From Streptomyces amritsarensis (GTDB lineage Bacteria; Actinomycetota; Actinomycetes; Streptomycetales; Streptomycetaceae): DNA of 64,000 bases. The translations under genes were made by a program, and so were the position numbers. How positions within the stretch are numbered: position 1 is the first letter of the stretch; each line of letters starts with the position of its first letter. The notes below the pieces were generated by a model, which worked only from the letters and a program-made list of their open reading frames with translations, was not told the origin of the DNA and ran no database searches. The stretch is from contig NZ_MQUR01000025.1 in the NCBI RefSeq assembly GCF_001953875.1, forward strand, positions 1 through 64,000. The letters run 5' to 3'. Shown piece after piece: positions 35,032 through 43,408 of this stretch.

Positions 35032-36538
35032 CGGACCCTCCCCCAAGCTCTCGGCCCCGCTCGAGCAGGGGGTACTCCCTCGCGTACGTTTCTGTCCCTC
35101 CCCGACCGGCAACCCCCACGTGGGCCTGGTCCGCACCGCCCTCTTCAACTGGGCGTTCGCGCGCCACCACGGCGGTACGTTCGTCTTCCGCATCGAGGAC
35201 ACCGACGCGGCCCGCGACTCCGAGGAGTCCTACGACCAGCTGCTCGACTCGCTGAAGTGGCTCGGCTTCACCTGGGACGAGGGCCCCGAGGTCGGCGGCC
35301 CGCACGCCCCGTACCGCCAGTCCGAGCGCATGGACATCTACAAGGACGTCGCCCAGAAGCTGCTGGACGGCGGCTACGCCTACCACTGCTACTGCAGCAC
35401 CGAGGAGCTCGACGCGCGCCGCGCCGCCGCCCGCGCCGCCGGCAAGCCCTCCGGCTACGACGGCCACTGCCGCGAGCTCACCACCGTGCAGATCGAGGCG
35501 TACCAGGGCGAGCACCGCCCCGCGATCGTCCGCTTCCGGATGCCCGACGAGCCCATCACCTTCACCGACCTGGTGCGCGGCGAGCTGACCTTCACCCCGG
35601 ACAACGTGCCGGACTTCGGCATCGTCCGGGCCAACGGCGCCCCGCTCTACACCCTGGTCAACCCGGTGGACGACGCGCTGATGGAGATCACGCACGTCCT
35701 GCGCGGCGAGGACCTCCTCTCGTCGACCCCGCGCCAGATCGCCCTGTACAAGGCGCTGATCGAGCTGGGCGTCGCCAAGGGCACCCCCGCCTTCGGCCAC
35801 CTGCCGTACGTGATGGGCGAGGGCAACAAGAAGCTCTCCAAGCGCGACCCCGAGGCCTCGCTCAACCTCTACCGCGAGCGCGGCTTCCTCCCCGAGGGCC
35901 TGCTGAACTACCTCTCGCTCCTCGGCTGGTCCTTCTCCAAGGACCAGGACGTCTTCTCGATCGAGGAGATGGTCCAGAGGTTCGACATCGACGGCGTCAA
36001 CGCCAACCCGGCGCGCTTCGACCTGAAGAAGGCCGAGTCGATCAACGGCGACCACATCCGCCTGCTCGACCCGAAGGTCTTCGCGGACCGCTGCGCCCCC
36101 TGGCTGCAGGCCCCGCACGCCAACTGGGAGCCGGAGGACTTCGACCCCGAGGCCTGGGAGCGCATCGCGCCGTACGCCCAGACGCGCGTGGGCGTCCTGT
36201 CGGAGATCACCGCCAACGTCGACTTCCTGTTCCGCAAGGAGCCCGTCGAGGACCAGGCGTCCTGGGACAAGGCGATGAAGGGCGACCCGGCGGCCCTGCT
36301 GACCACCGCCCGCGAGAAGCTGGCCGACGCCGACTGGTCGGACCCCGAGTCCCTCAAGCAGGCCGTCCTGGCAGCCGGCGAGGCCCACGGCCTCAAGCTC
36401 GGCAAGGCCCAGGCCCCCGTCCGCGTGGCCGTCACCGGCCGCACGGTCGGCCTGCCGCTCTTCGAGTCCCTGGAGATCCTGGGCAAGGAGCGTTCGCTGG
36501 CCCGCATCGACGCGGCCCTGGCCAAGCTGGCCGGCTGA
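35024..36538 (+). CDS. gltX: Glutamyl-tRNA synthetase
   Basis: A 504-residue class I synthetase. Actinobacteria lack GlnRS, so it is likely non-discriminating, charging tRNA-Glu and tRNA-Gln, with GatCAB finishing Gln-tRNA. The HIGH motif appears as [10 protein letters not shown] and KMSKS as [10 protein letters not shown]. The only in-frame start before PSPTG is GTG at 35024 (or farther upstream), which gives an N-terminus [21 protein letters not shown] longer than usual. That extension is encoded by a Streptomyces-type short palindromic repeat (35036-35079). tRNA-Gln and tRNA-Glu genes lie about 1 kb downstream. Confidence 0.96.
   Translation: MVNGPSPKLSAPLEQGVLPRVRFCPSPTGNPHVGLVRTALFNWAFARHHGGTFVFRIEDTDAARDSEESYDQLLDSLKWLGFTWDEGPEVGGPHAPYRQSERMDIYKDVAQKLLDGGYAYHCYCSTEELDARRAAARAAGKPSGYDGHCRELTTVQIEAYQGEHRPAIVRFRMPDEPITFTDLVRGELTFTPDNVPDFGIVRANGAPLYTLVNPVDDALMEITHVLRGEDLLSSTPRQIALYKALIELGVAKGTPAFGHLPYVMGEGNKKLSKRDPEASLNLYRERGFLPEGLLNYLSLLGWSFSKDQDVFSIEEMVQRFDIDGVNANPARFDLKKAESINGDHIRLLDPKVFADRCAPWLQAPHANWEPEDFDPEAWERIAPYAQTRVGVLSEITANVDFLFRKEPVEDQASWDKAMKGDPAALLTTAREKLADADWSDPESLKQAVLAAGEAHGLKLGKAQAPVRVAVTGRTVGLPLFESLEILGKERSLARIDAALAKLAG
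35036..35079 (+). repeat. Streptomyces short palindromic repeat inside the gltX 5' end
   Basis: CCCTCCCCCAAGCTCTCG, a short C-rich turn, then CTCGAGCAGGGGGTACTCCC. I recognise this as the common short inverted-repeat unit scattered in intergenic regions of Streptomyces genomes. Arms CCCCC/GGGGG and GCTC/GAGC can pair. Here it encodes about 14 residues at the start of GluRS in frame, instead of being intergenic. Confidence 0.65.
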
Positions 36539-36560
36539 CCCGCGCCGGCACCGTCACGTC

Positions 36561-36603
36561 CCGCAGGGGGCGGCGCCCGGACCCGGGCCGCCGCCCCCTG
36601 CGG
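36561..36603 (+). terminator. gltX terminator
   Basis: Perfect 15-bp inverted repeat (36561-36575 with 36589-36603), 22 nt after the gltX stop, 13-nt loop, G/C-rich. Confidence 0.82.
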
Positions 36604-36684
36604 CGTTGTCGGCGGGGCCGTGGATCGTGACGGACTTCCCCATCGTGCCCACCTCGCAGGTGCCCGCGGCGTAGGCTCGGGCAC

Positions 36685-37413
36685 ATGCCGATCCGCGCCG
36701 TGCTGTGGGACATCGACGACACCCTCTTCGACTACACGGGGGCCGACGCGGCCGGTCTCGCGGCGCAGCTGGAGGCCGAGCGGCTCGCCGAGCGCTACGG
36801 GACGCCCGCGCAGGCGCTCGCCCGCTGGCGGGAGATCACCGACCGCCACTGGGCGAACTTCGCCGCGGGCGTGGGGACCTTCCAGGGGCAGCGGCAGGAG
36901 CGGGTGCGGGAGTTCCTCGACGAGCCCGGCATGACCGCGGCCGAGGCCGACGCCTGGTTCGACAGCTACGTCGAGCACTACAAGACCGCCTGGACCGTCT
37001 TCCCCGACGTCGTGCCCGCGCTCGACGCCCTCGCGGCCGACTACCGGCACGGGGTGCTCTCCAACTCCTCCACGGCCAACCAGGACCCCAAACTGCGCCA
37101 GCTCGGCTTGCGCGAACGCTTCGAGGTGCTGGTCTGCGCCGTCGAGCTCGGCGTCAGCAAGCCCGAGGCGGAGGCGTTCCTCGCCGCGTGCGATGCGCTC
37201 GGGCTGCCGCCGCAGGACGTGGCGTACGTGGGGGACCAGCCGGAGATCGACGCGCGGGGGGCCCGCGACGCGGGGCTGCTGGCCGTCTGGATCGACCGGG
37301 ACGGCCGCAGGGGGCCCGGCCCCGAGGGGGCGCACCGGATCGAAGGCCTTGACCGGCTGCCCGAGCTGCTGGCACGGGATACCCGTTTTGGAGCACGGTC
37401 AGGCATCCGGTAA
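36685..37413 (+). CDS. HAD-family phosphatase
   Basis: A 242-residue haloacid dehalogenase-superfamily hydrolase. Motif I is LWDIDDTLFDYT (nucleophile D9, acid D11), motif II LSNSSTANQ, motif III Lys in VSKPEAEAF, and motif IV YVGDQPEIDARGARDAG. The helical cap (about 20-95) is of subclass I, like phosphoglycolate phosphatase or related enzymes. Substrate unknown. ATG at 36685. It lies between the gltX terminator and the tRNA cluster and appears to be a single-gene unit. Confidence 0.9.
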   Translation: MPIRAVLWDIDDTLFDYTGADAAGLAAQLEAERLAERYGTPAQALARWREITDRHWANFAAGVGTFQGQRQERVREFLDEPGMTAAEADAWFDSYVEHYKTAWTVFPDVVPALDALAADYRHGVLSNSSTANQDPKLRQLGLRERFEVLVCAVELGVSKPEAEAFLAACDALGLPPQDVAYVGDQPEIDARGARDAGLLAVWIDRDGRRGPGPEGAHRIEGLDRLPELLARDTRFGARSGIR

Positions 37414-37499
37414 TGTTCTTTCTGCGCCGCCGGAGCGGGCCGAAAGGCCGGACGGAGGCGCCACTCGAAAGAAAAATCCCCCAGGGGGTTGACTTTCGG

Positions 37500-37571
37500 T
37501 GGGGTATAGTGTAATTGGCAACACGAGGGTTTCTGGTTCCCTTATTCTAGGTTCGAGTCCTGGTACCCCAG
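37500..37571 (+). tRNA. tRNA-Gln (CTG), copy 1
   Basis: 72 nt. Acceptor TGGGGTA/TACCCCA plus discriminator G, D-loop AATTGGC, anticodon loop TTCTGGT with CTG, T-loop GGTTCGAGTCC. The base pair next to the anticodon loop is a T-T mismatch, shared by both Gln copies. No encoded CCA. Confidence 0.95.
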
Positions 37572-37598
37572 CGCAGTGCAGTAGTAACGCAGTGCTTT

Positions 37599-37671
37599 GC
37601 CCCCGTTGTGTAGCGGCCTAGCACGCCGCCCTCTCAAGGCGGTAGCGCCGGTTCGAATCCGGTCGGGGGTA
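37599..37671 (+). tRNA. tRNA-Glu (CTC), copy 1
   Basis: 73 nt. Anticodon stem CCGCC/GGCGG around CTCTCAA gives anticodon CTC. T-arm CCGGTTCGAATCCGG. No encoded CCA. Identical to the two other Glu copies. Confidence 0.96.
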
Positions 37672-37735
37672 CAGATCCTTCCCGCAAGATCTCCTTTTGG
37701 GTAGCTCCCGGACGTCTTGATGCAGGATCGCTAGG

Positions 37736-37808
37736 GCCCCCGTTGTGTAGCGGCCTAGCACGCCGCCCTCTCAAGGCGGTAGCGCCGGTTCGAATCCGGT
37801 CGGGGGTA
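37736..37808 (+). tRNA. tRNA-Glu (CTC), copy 2
   Basis: 73-nt exact copy of the first tRNA-Glu, 64 nt downstream of it, reading anticodon CTC. Confidence 0.96.
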
Positions 37809-37829
37809 CTGGTCTGGTATAGACCACAT

Positions 37830-37901
37830 TGGGCTATGGTGTAATTGGCAACACGAAGGTTTCTGGTTCCTTTGTTCTAGGTTCGAGTCCTGGTAGCCCA
37901 G
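37830..37901 (+). tRNA. tRNA-Gln (CTG), copy 2
   Basis: 72 nt. Differs from copy 1 with compensatory acceptor changes (TGGGCTA/TAGCCCA) and an AAGG/CCTT anticodon stem in place of AGGG/CCCT. Same CTG anticodon and T-T mismatch. Both strands of the acceptor changed together, so it is a functional variant and not a decaying copy. Confidence 0.94.
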
Positions 37902-37915
37902 CGCAGTACAAGCAA

Positions 37916-37988
37916 GCCCCCGTTGTGTAGCGGCCTAGCACGCCGCCCTCTCAAGGCGGTAGCGCCGGTTCGAATCCGGTCGGGGGTA
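37916..37988 (+). tRNA. tRNA-Glu (CTC), copy 3
   Basis: 73 nt, identical to Glu copies 1 and 2. Last of the cluster, followed 6 nt later by a terminator stem. Confidence 0.96.
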
Positions 37989-37994
37989 CGCACT

Positions 37995-38031
37995 GAAGAG
38001 GCCCTCCGCATTCATCGCGGAGGGCCTCTTC
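37995..38031 (+). terminator. Terminator of the tRNA cluster
   Basis: Perfect 15-bp inverted repeat (37995-38009 with 38017-38031) with a 7-nt loop, just after the last tRNA-Glu. The stem starts GAAGAGGCCC. Confidence 0.85.
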
Positions 38032-38147
38032 GCTGTGCGCCGACCCTTCCGGCGCGAGTACAAGTACGGGCCCGGAGGCGCGTGTTCGGACGTGTGCGGC
38101 GTCGAACGCGCCCCCGGGCCCGGGGGTGAACGGAGGGGGTGGGGGCG

Positions 38148-38864
38148 TCAGCCGGAGCGGCGCAGCGCCTCCGTGAGCCGGGCGGCCGCGTCGATGACGG
38201 CCTGGGCGTGCATCCGGCCCGGGTGCCGGGTCAGCCGCTCGATCGGCCCGGAGACCGACACGGAGGCCACCACGCGGTTCGACGGCCCGCGCACCGGTGC
38301 CGAGACGGACGCCACGCCGGGCTCCCGCTCGCCGATCGACTGCGCCCAGCCGCGGCGCCGTACGCCCGAGAGCGCCGTCGCCGTGAAGCGCGCGCCCTGG
38401 AGGCCGCGGTGGAGCCGCTCGGGCTCCTCCCAGGCCATCAGGATCTGCGCGGCCGAGCCGGCCTTCATCGGCAGGGTCGAGCCGACGGGGACGGTGTCGC
38501 GAAGGCCGGACAGCCGTTCCGCCGCCGCCACGCAGATGCGCATGTCTCCCTGACGGCGGTAGAGCTGTGCGCTCTCGCCCGTCACGTCCCGGAGGTGGGT
38601 GAGTACCGGTCCCGCCGTGGCCAGCAGGCGGTCCTCGCCGGCCGCGGCGGCGAGCTCCGCCAGCCGCGGACCGAGGATGAACCGGCCCTGCATGTCCCTC
38701 GCCACCATCCGGTGGTGTTCCAGTGCCACGGCAAGGCGATGTGCCGTGGGTCGTGCGAGCCCTGTCGCCGCGACCAGCCCGGCGAGGGTGGCCGGACCGG
38801 ACTCCAGTGCGCTCAATACCAGAGCTGCCTTGTCGAGAACGCCGACGCCGCTAGAGTTGTCCAT
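38148..38864 (-). CDS. ndgR: IclR-family regulator NdgR
   Basis: A 238-residue IclR regulator beside leuCD, the conserved position and size of NdgR, which controls branched-chain amino acid and related metabolism in Streptomyces. The HTH is at about 10-60 (VLDKAALVLSALESGPATLAGLVAATGLARPTAHRLAVALE). The effector domain ends PVRGPSNRVVASVSVSGPIERL. ATG at 38864. A near-perfect palindrome (38877-38897) 13 nt upstream is the likely site for itself and leuC. Confidence 0.95.
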   Translation of the reverse strand: MDNSSGVGVLDKAALVLSALESGPATLAGLVAATGLARPTAHRLAVALEHHRMVARDMQGRFILGPRLAELAAAAGEDRLLATAGPVLTHLRDVTGESAQLYRRQGDMRICVAAAERLSGLRDTVPVGSTLPMKAGSAAQILMAWEEPERLHRGLQGARFTATALSGVRRRGWAQSIGEREPGVASVSAPVRGPSNRVVASVSVSGPIERLTRHPGRMHAQAVIDAAARLTEALRRSG

Positions 38865-38876
38865 GAAACGATATTC

Positions 38877-38897
38877 GCGTCTCACACTGTGAAACGC
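38877..38897. promoter_or_regulatory. Candidate NdgR operator between ndgR and leuC
   Basis: GCGTCTCACA-C-TGTGAAACGC, 9 of 10 positions symmetric, in the 185-nt divergent spacer. IclR-type sites often have such TTTCA/TGAAA-flanked dyads. Confidence 0.5.
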
Positions 38898-39049
38898 AAG
38901 TTCAATTTTTCCAAGAACCAGCGAGTCTGTATGTGCGGGTCCACGAACCACTGGGTCCGAGCGCCGTCGTCCGGGACGTGGGGTACGGGCGGCCGGCGGC
39001 ACAGATCTCTATGAAGCGCCGGCACAACCCGCCGGCCGGAGGGAAAGCG

Positions 39050-40474
39050 ATGGGTAGGACACTCGCGGAGAAGGTCTGGGACGACCATGTCGTCCGGCGC
39101 GCCGAAGGCGAGCCCGACCTCCTCTTCATCGATCTGCACCTGCTGCACGAGGTGACCAGCCCGCAGGCCTTCGAAGGTCTGCGCCAGGCCGGCCGCAAGG
39201 TCCGACGCCTCGACCTCACCATCGCGACCGAGGACCACAACACCCCCACCCTCGACATCGACAAGCCGATCGCGGACCCGGTCTCCCGCGCCCAGCTGGA
39301 GACGCTGCGGGCGAACTGCGCCGAGTTCGGCGTGCGCCTGCACTCGCTGGGCGACGTCGAGCAGGGCGTCGTCCACGTCGTGGGACCGCAGCTGGGCCTG
39401 ACCCAGCCCGGCACCACCGTGGTCTGCGGCGACTCGCACACCTCCACGCACGGCGCCTTCGGCGCGCTGGCCTTCGGCATCGGCACCAGCCAGGTCGAGC
39501 ACGTGCTGGCCACCCAGACCCTGCCGCTGGCCCGCCCGAAGACGATGGCGATCACGGTCACCGGCGAGCTGGCCGAGGGTGTCACCGCGAAGGACCTGAT
39601 CCTGGCGATCATCGCCCGGATCGGCACCGGTGGCGGCCAGGGCTACATCCTGGAGTACCGCGGCGAGGCCATCGAGCGGCTCTCGATGGAAGCCCGCATG
39701 ACCATCTGCAACATGTCGATCGAGGCCGGCGCCCGGGCAGGCATGATCGCCCCCGACCAGACCACCTTCGACTACCTCCAGGGCCGCGACCACGCCCCCG
39801 TCGGCGAGGACTGGGACGCGGCCGTCGCCTACTGGAAGACCCTGCGCACCGACGAGGACGCCGTCTTCGACGCCGAGGTCGTCATCGACGGCGCCGCGCT
39901 GTCCCCGTTCGTCACCTGGGGCACCAACCCGGGCCAGGGCGCGCCGCTGTCGGCCCACGTCCCCGACCCGGCTTCGTACGAGGACGCTTCGGAGCGCCTC
40001 GCGGCCGAAAAGGCCCTGGAGTACATGGGGTTGACCGCCGGACAGCCGCTGCGCGACATCAAGGTCGACACCGTCTTCGTAGGTTCCTGCACCAACGGCC
40101 GCATCGAGGACCTGCGCGCCGTCGCGGGGATCATCGAGGGCCGCAAAGTCGCCGATGGCGTACGGATGCTGGTCGTCCCGGGCTCGGTCCGCGTCGCCCT
40201 CCAGGCCGTGGAAGAGGGCCTGGACAAGGTCTTCAAGGAGGCCGGCGCCGAGTGGCGGCACGCGGGCTGTTCGATGTGCCTGGGCATGAACCCCGACCAA
40301 CTGGCGCCCGGTGAACGCTCCGCGTCCACCTCCAACCGCAACTTCGAGGGCCGGCAGGGCAAGGGCGGGCGCACCCACCTGGTCTCCCCGCAGGTGGCCG
40401 CCGCCACCGCGGTGCTGGGCCATCTGGCCTCGCCCGCCGACCTGTCCGCCGCCGACGCGACCGCCGGAGTCTGA
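39050..40474 (+). CDS. leuC: 3-isopropylmalate dehydratase large subunit LeuC
   Basis: A 474-residue aconitase-superfamily protein carrying a [4Fe-4S] cluster. With LeuD it isomerises 2-isopropylmalate to 3-isopropylmalate in leucine synthesis. Cluster cysteines are in [14 protein letters not shown] and in [14 protein letters not shown]. The [30 protein letters not shown] block is diagnostic. ATG at 39050 follows GGAGGGA at 39038-39043. Expressed divergently from ndgR, with leuD 3 nt downstream. Confidence 0.97.
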   Translation: MGRTLAEKVWDDHVVRRAEGEPDLLFIDLHLLHEVTSPQAFEGLRQAGRKVRRLDLTIATEDHNTPTLDIDKPIADPVSRAQLETLRANCAEFGVRLHSLGDVEQGVVHVVGPQLGLTQPGTTVVCGDSHTSTHGAFGALAFGIGTSQVEHVLATQTLPLARPKTMAITVTGELAEGVTAKDLILAIIARIGTGGGQGYILEYRGEAIERLSMEARMTICNMSIEAGARAGMIAPDQTTFDYLQGRDHAPVGEDWDAAVAYWKTLRTDEDAVFDAEVVIDGAALSPFVTWGTNPGQGAPLSAHVPDPASYEDASERLAAEKALEYMGLTAGQPLRDIKVDTVFVGSCTNGRIEDLRAVAGIIEGRKVADGVRMLVVPGSVRVALQAVEEGLDKVFKEAGAEWRHAGCSMCLGMNPDQLAPGERSASTSNRNFEGRQGKGGRTHLVSPQVAAATAVLGHLASPADLSAADATAGV

Positions 40475-40477
40475 ACC

Positions 40478-41071
40478 ATGGAAGCCTTCACCGTCCACAC
40501 CGGCCGGGCCGTCCCGCTGCGCCGCAGCAACGTCGACACCGACCAGATCATCCCGGCCCACTGGCTCAAGAAGATCACCCGCGACGGCTTCGAGGACGGG
40601 CTCTTCGAGGCCTGGCGCAAGGACCCGGAGTTCGTCACGAACCGCCCGGAGCGCGCCGGCGCGACCGTGCTCGTCGCCGGCCCCGACTTCGGCACCGGAT
40701 CCTCGCGCGAGCACGCCGTCTGGGCCCTGCAGAACTTCGGGTTCAAGGCGGTCATCTCCTCCCGCTTCGCCGACATCTTCCGCGGGAACTCGCTGAAGAA
40801 CGGCCTGCTGACCGTCGTCCTCCCGCAGGAGACCGTCGACCGGCTGTGGGAGCTGACCGAGGCCGACCCGACCGCCGAGATCACCGTCGACCTGGTCGAC
40901 CGCCAGGTGCGCGCGGAAGGCGTCGTGGCCGAGTTCGAACTGGACGACAACGCCCGCTGGCGTCTGCTGGAAGGCCTGGACGACATCTCGCTCACCCTTC
41001 AGAACGAAGCGGACATCGCCACCTACGAAAGCGCCCGCCCGGCCTTCAAGCCGCGCACGATTCAGGCCTGA
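40478..41071 (+). CDS. leuD: 3-isopropylmalate dehydratase small subunit LeuD
   Basis: A 197-residue swivel-domain subunit completing the LeuCD enzyme. Family motifs: [16 protein letters not shown] at the start, [47 protein letters not shown] at 40478 is almost contiguous with leuC. A terminator stem follows at 41122. Confidence 0.96.
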   Translation: MEAFTVHTGRAVPLRRSNVDTDQIIPAHWLKKITRDGFEDGLFEAWRKDPEFVTNRPERAGATVLVAGPDFGTGSSREHAVWALQNFGFKAVISSRFADIFRGNSLKNGLLTVVLPQETVDRLWELTEADPTAEITVDLVDRQVRAEGVVAEFELDDNARWRLLEGLDDISLTLQNEADIATYESARPAFKPRTIQA

Positions 41072-41121
41072 TTCCTGCCTGATCAGCGCTTATTCACCCC
41101 CGGGTGATCACGCCGACAACA

Positions 41122-41153
41122 CTGTGCCCCCCGCCTTCCGGCGGGGGGCACAG
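41122..41153 (+). terminator. leuCD terminator
   Basis: Perfect 14-bp inverted repeat (41122-41135 with 41140-41153) around TTCC, 51 nt after leuD. Confidence 0.85.
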
Positions 41154-41208
41154 CCGTTTGTTGAGGCCCCGTGAGGCGACAACTCGCCCCAGATGGCACA
41201 ATCTGTGC

Positions 41209-41436
41209 ATGGAACGCGACAGTCAACTCGAGCTCTACGAACTCGTCGCGGACCGGCTGAAAGAAGCACACACACGGGTGCGCTCACTGCAAGTCCCGGA
41301 GGGCGTAAGGATGGCGCTGTCCCGGAAGCTGTTGGTCGCCACAGCCGCGGCGAAGCATGACCTCGCCGATGCGGCAAGGCGCCTGGACAGGTTGATGAAG
41401 GACCTCGACGAGGGTCGATTCCCTGAAGGCGACTGA
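41209..41436 (+). CDS. Small conserved actinobacterial protein (75 aa)
   Basis: A 75-residue, almost fully helical protein (MERDSQLELYELVADRLKEAHTR, then ALSRKLLVATAAAKHDLADAARRLDRLMKDLDEG). I know no function. It has a heptad-like Leu pattern and no membrane segment. The ATG lies 55 nt after the leuCD terminator and the gene is 144 nt before hupS. The same small gene occurs at this place in Streptomyces relatives, as I recall. Confidence 0.75.
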   Translation: MERDSQLELYELVADRLKEAHTRVRSLQVPEGVRMALSRKLLVATAAAKHDLADAARRLDRLMKDLDEGRFPEGD

Positions 41437-41580
41437 TGCGAAGGAACTCCGTAACCGCCTCCGGCGTTGCGGCACTAGGGTGATTAGCCCGTTTCGTGTT
41501 TGATTTGCGGTATATATCCGCCTAACGTGCGAAATAAGCTTGAACACATTCGTTCTGGCGAAGTCTCCGAAGGGGAAGAC

Positions 41581-42255
41581 GTGAACAAGGCGCAGCTCGT
41601 AGAAGCGATTGCCGACAAGCTGGGCGGCCGCCAGCAGGCCGCGGACGCTGTCGACGCGGTACTGGACGCCATCGTCCGCGCTACCGTCGCGGGCGACCGG
41701 GTCTCGGTCACGGGCTTCGGCTCGTTCGAGAAGGTCGACCGTCCGGCCCGTTACGCCCGCAACCCGCAGACGGGTGAGCGCGTCCGGGTCAAGAAGACCT
41801 CCGTGCCCCGATTCCGCGCCGGCCAGGGCTTCAAGGACCTGGTCAGCGGCACCAAGAAGCTGCCCAAGGGCGGCGAGGTGTCGGTGAAGAAGGCGCCCAA
41901 GGGCAGCCTCACCGGCGGTGCCTCCGCCACGGTCAAGAAGGCCGCGGCGAAGAAGGCCACCACCGCCAAGAAGGCCGCGGCAAAGACCACGGTCGCAAAG
42001 AAGACCGCGGCGAAGAAGACCACCGCGACCGCCAAGAAGGCGGCCGTGAAGAGCACCGCCACGGCGAAGAAGGCGACGACCGCCGCCAAGAAGGCCACCA
42101 CCGCCAAGACCACCGCCGCGGCCAAGAAGACCACCGCCGCCGCGAAGAAGACCGCCCCGGCGGCCAAGAAGGCCACCGCAGCGACGAAGGCGCCGGCCAA
42201 GAAGACGGCGACCCGGAAGGCCACCGCGAAGAAGACCACCGCCCGCAAGAAGTAG
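41581..42255 (+). CDS. hupS: HU-family nucleoid protein HupS
   Basis: A 224-residue HU protein with a normal HU domain (about 1-92; NKAQLVEAIADKLGGRQQAADAVDAVLDAIV, VTGFGSFEKVDRPARYARNPQTGERV) and a long Lys/Ala-rich tail of KKAT/AKKT repeats resembling histone H1. In Streptomyces this is HupS, the sporulation-associated HU form that compacts the spore nucleoid. GTG at 41581 follows a purine-rich ribosome site. Promoter-region palindrome GCGG-TATATAT-CCGC lies at 41507-41521. Confidence 0.95.
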   Translation: MNKAQLVEAIADKLGGRQQAADAVDAVLDAIVRATVAGDRVSVTGFGSFEKVDRPARYARNPQTGERVRVKKTSVPRFRAGQGFKDLVSGTKKLPKGGEVSVKKAPKGSLTGGASATVKKAAAKKATTAKKAAAKTTVAKKTAAKKTTATAKKAAVKSTATAKKATTAAKKATTAKTTAAAKKTTAAAKKTAPAAKKATAATKAPAKKTATRKATAKKTTARKK

Positions 42256-42274
42256 GGGCACGAGTCACACACGC

Positions 42275-42306
42275 CGGGCCGGCTTCCCCTCGGGGAGGCC
42301 GGCCCG
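42275..42306. terminator. Terminator between hupS and the cofC gene
   Basis: 15-nt arms 42275-42289 and 42292-42306 (one G-U pair) between converging genes. G/C-rich, tight 2-nt loop. Confidence 0.75.
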
Positions 42307-42357
42307 CGGTGCGTTCCGCGGCCGCCGGGCGCCGCGCGGACGTCCCGGCGGACCGGC

Positions 42358-43239
42358 TCAGAAGGTCTGGAGCGTGATCAGGGTGATCCGCAGGTCCGCG
42401 CCCTTGCCGTCGGTCTCGATGCGGACCCGCTGACCGGGACGCAGCAGCCGCAGACCGCCCGCGTCGAACGCCGGGGCCTCGAAGGACACCGGGGTGCCGT
42501 CGTCCAGCAGCACACTTCCGCTGCGGGTCTGGGAGTCGTACGTGTACGCGGTCGCCTGCATACCCGCACTGTATCGGGCCGTGTGACGCCCCACACCGAG
42601 GGCGAGCGCCGTCCGCAGGTCCGCGGCCGTGTCCACGTCCCGCCGTACGCTGTCGACGTCCGCCAGTGCGATTTCGACGGCTCCCGACGCGGAATGCCTG
42701 GCCCGCGACGGACCCCCGAAGGACGGCGCCAATTCCACGTCCGGTGCGGCGGAAAGCAGAGTCGTCCCGATTCCGGCCGCATCCGCCAGAAATGCCCGCG
42801 GAAATACCGAGGCGTTTTCGAGCACGCGTAGCAATTCAGGGGGCCGCAGCGCCGGCAGGTCGGCGTTCATCGCCGCGACCGCGGCTCCGGGCCGCCGCCG
42901 CCGCGCCGCCCGCGCTCCGTGGGCCAGCGCCGCGTTGAGCCCGGCCGCCGGGGCGTCCGGCACGATCCGGGCCCCCAGCCTGGCCAGTTCCGCACCCGCC
43001 GCGGCATCGTCCGTGACCACCACCACATCCGCGACCGCCGCGCAGGCCAGCGCCCCTGCCACGGTGTCCTGGGCGAAGGCCAGGGCGAGCCCCGGACGGG
43101 AGGCCCCCACCGCTGCCGCGAGACGGCTTTTGGCCACCGACAGAGGCTTCAGCGGGACCACCAGACTCCAGACGGCGTTCGTGACGGACCCCTTCCCTCC
43201 GGTGCGCTCCGGTCCCTTCCCGGGCCAAGGCCGGGTCAT
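42358..43239 (-). CDS. FbiD/CofC-type guanylyltransferase with C-terminal extension
   Basis: A 293-residue protein. The first about 215 residues are a CofC/FbiD nucleotidyltransferase of coenzyme F420 synthesis (WSLVVPLKPLSVAKSRLA, VVVVTDDAAAGAELARLGA, NADLPALRPPELLRVL, PSFGGPSRARH), which links GTP to phospholactate or phosphoenolpyruvate. A frame-continuous C-terminal 65 residues (AYTYDSQTRSGSVLLDDGTPVSFEAPAF, ending ITLITLQTF) resemble a small OB/cold-shock-like barrel and are not part of the CofC fold. The start at ATG 43239 is uncertain, because no start codon lies nearer to WSLVVP. Confidence 0.83.
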   Translation of the reverse strand: MTRPWPGKGPERTGGKGSVTNAVWSLVVPLKPLSVAKSRLAAAVGASRPGLALAFAQDTVAGALACAAVADVVVVTDDAAAGAELARLGARIVPDAPAAGLNAALAHGARAARRRRPGAAVAAMNADLPALRPPELLRVLENASVFPRAFLADAAGIGTTLLSAAPDVELAPSFGGPSRARHSASGAVEIALADVDSVRRDVDTAADLRTALALGVGRHTARYSAGMQATAYTYDSQTRSGSVLLDDGTPVSFEAPAFDAGGLRLLRPGQRVRIETDGKGADLRITLITLQTF

Positions 43240-43408
43240 GGCCGGGTCATGTGTCGGCCCATTGTCGCCCCCGCCCCGACAGCCCGGGACCCCGGCGGTG
43301 CGGGCGGGGCGTACGGTGTTCTCGACAGAGACCGGGCCCGGGGTGACACTTGTCCGGCCGACGACGAGGTGCCCCAGCCGCGCACCGGTCCTAGAGGAAG
43401 GTGTCCGA

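Noticed and set aside
37599..37988. Identical 73-nt repeats considered as a CRISPR-like array
   Set aside because: They fold as tRNA-Glu with anticodon CTC and are interspersed with tRNA-Gln, so they are tRNA genes.
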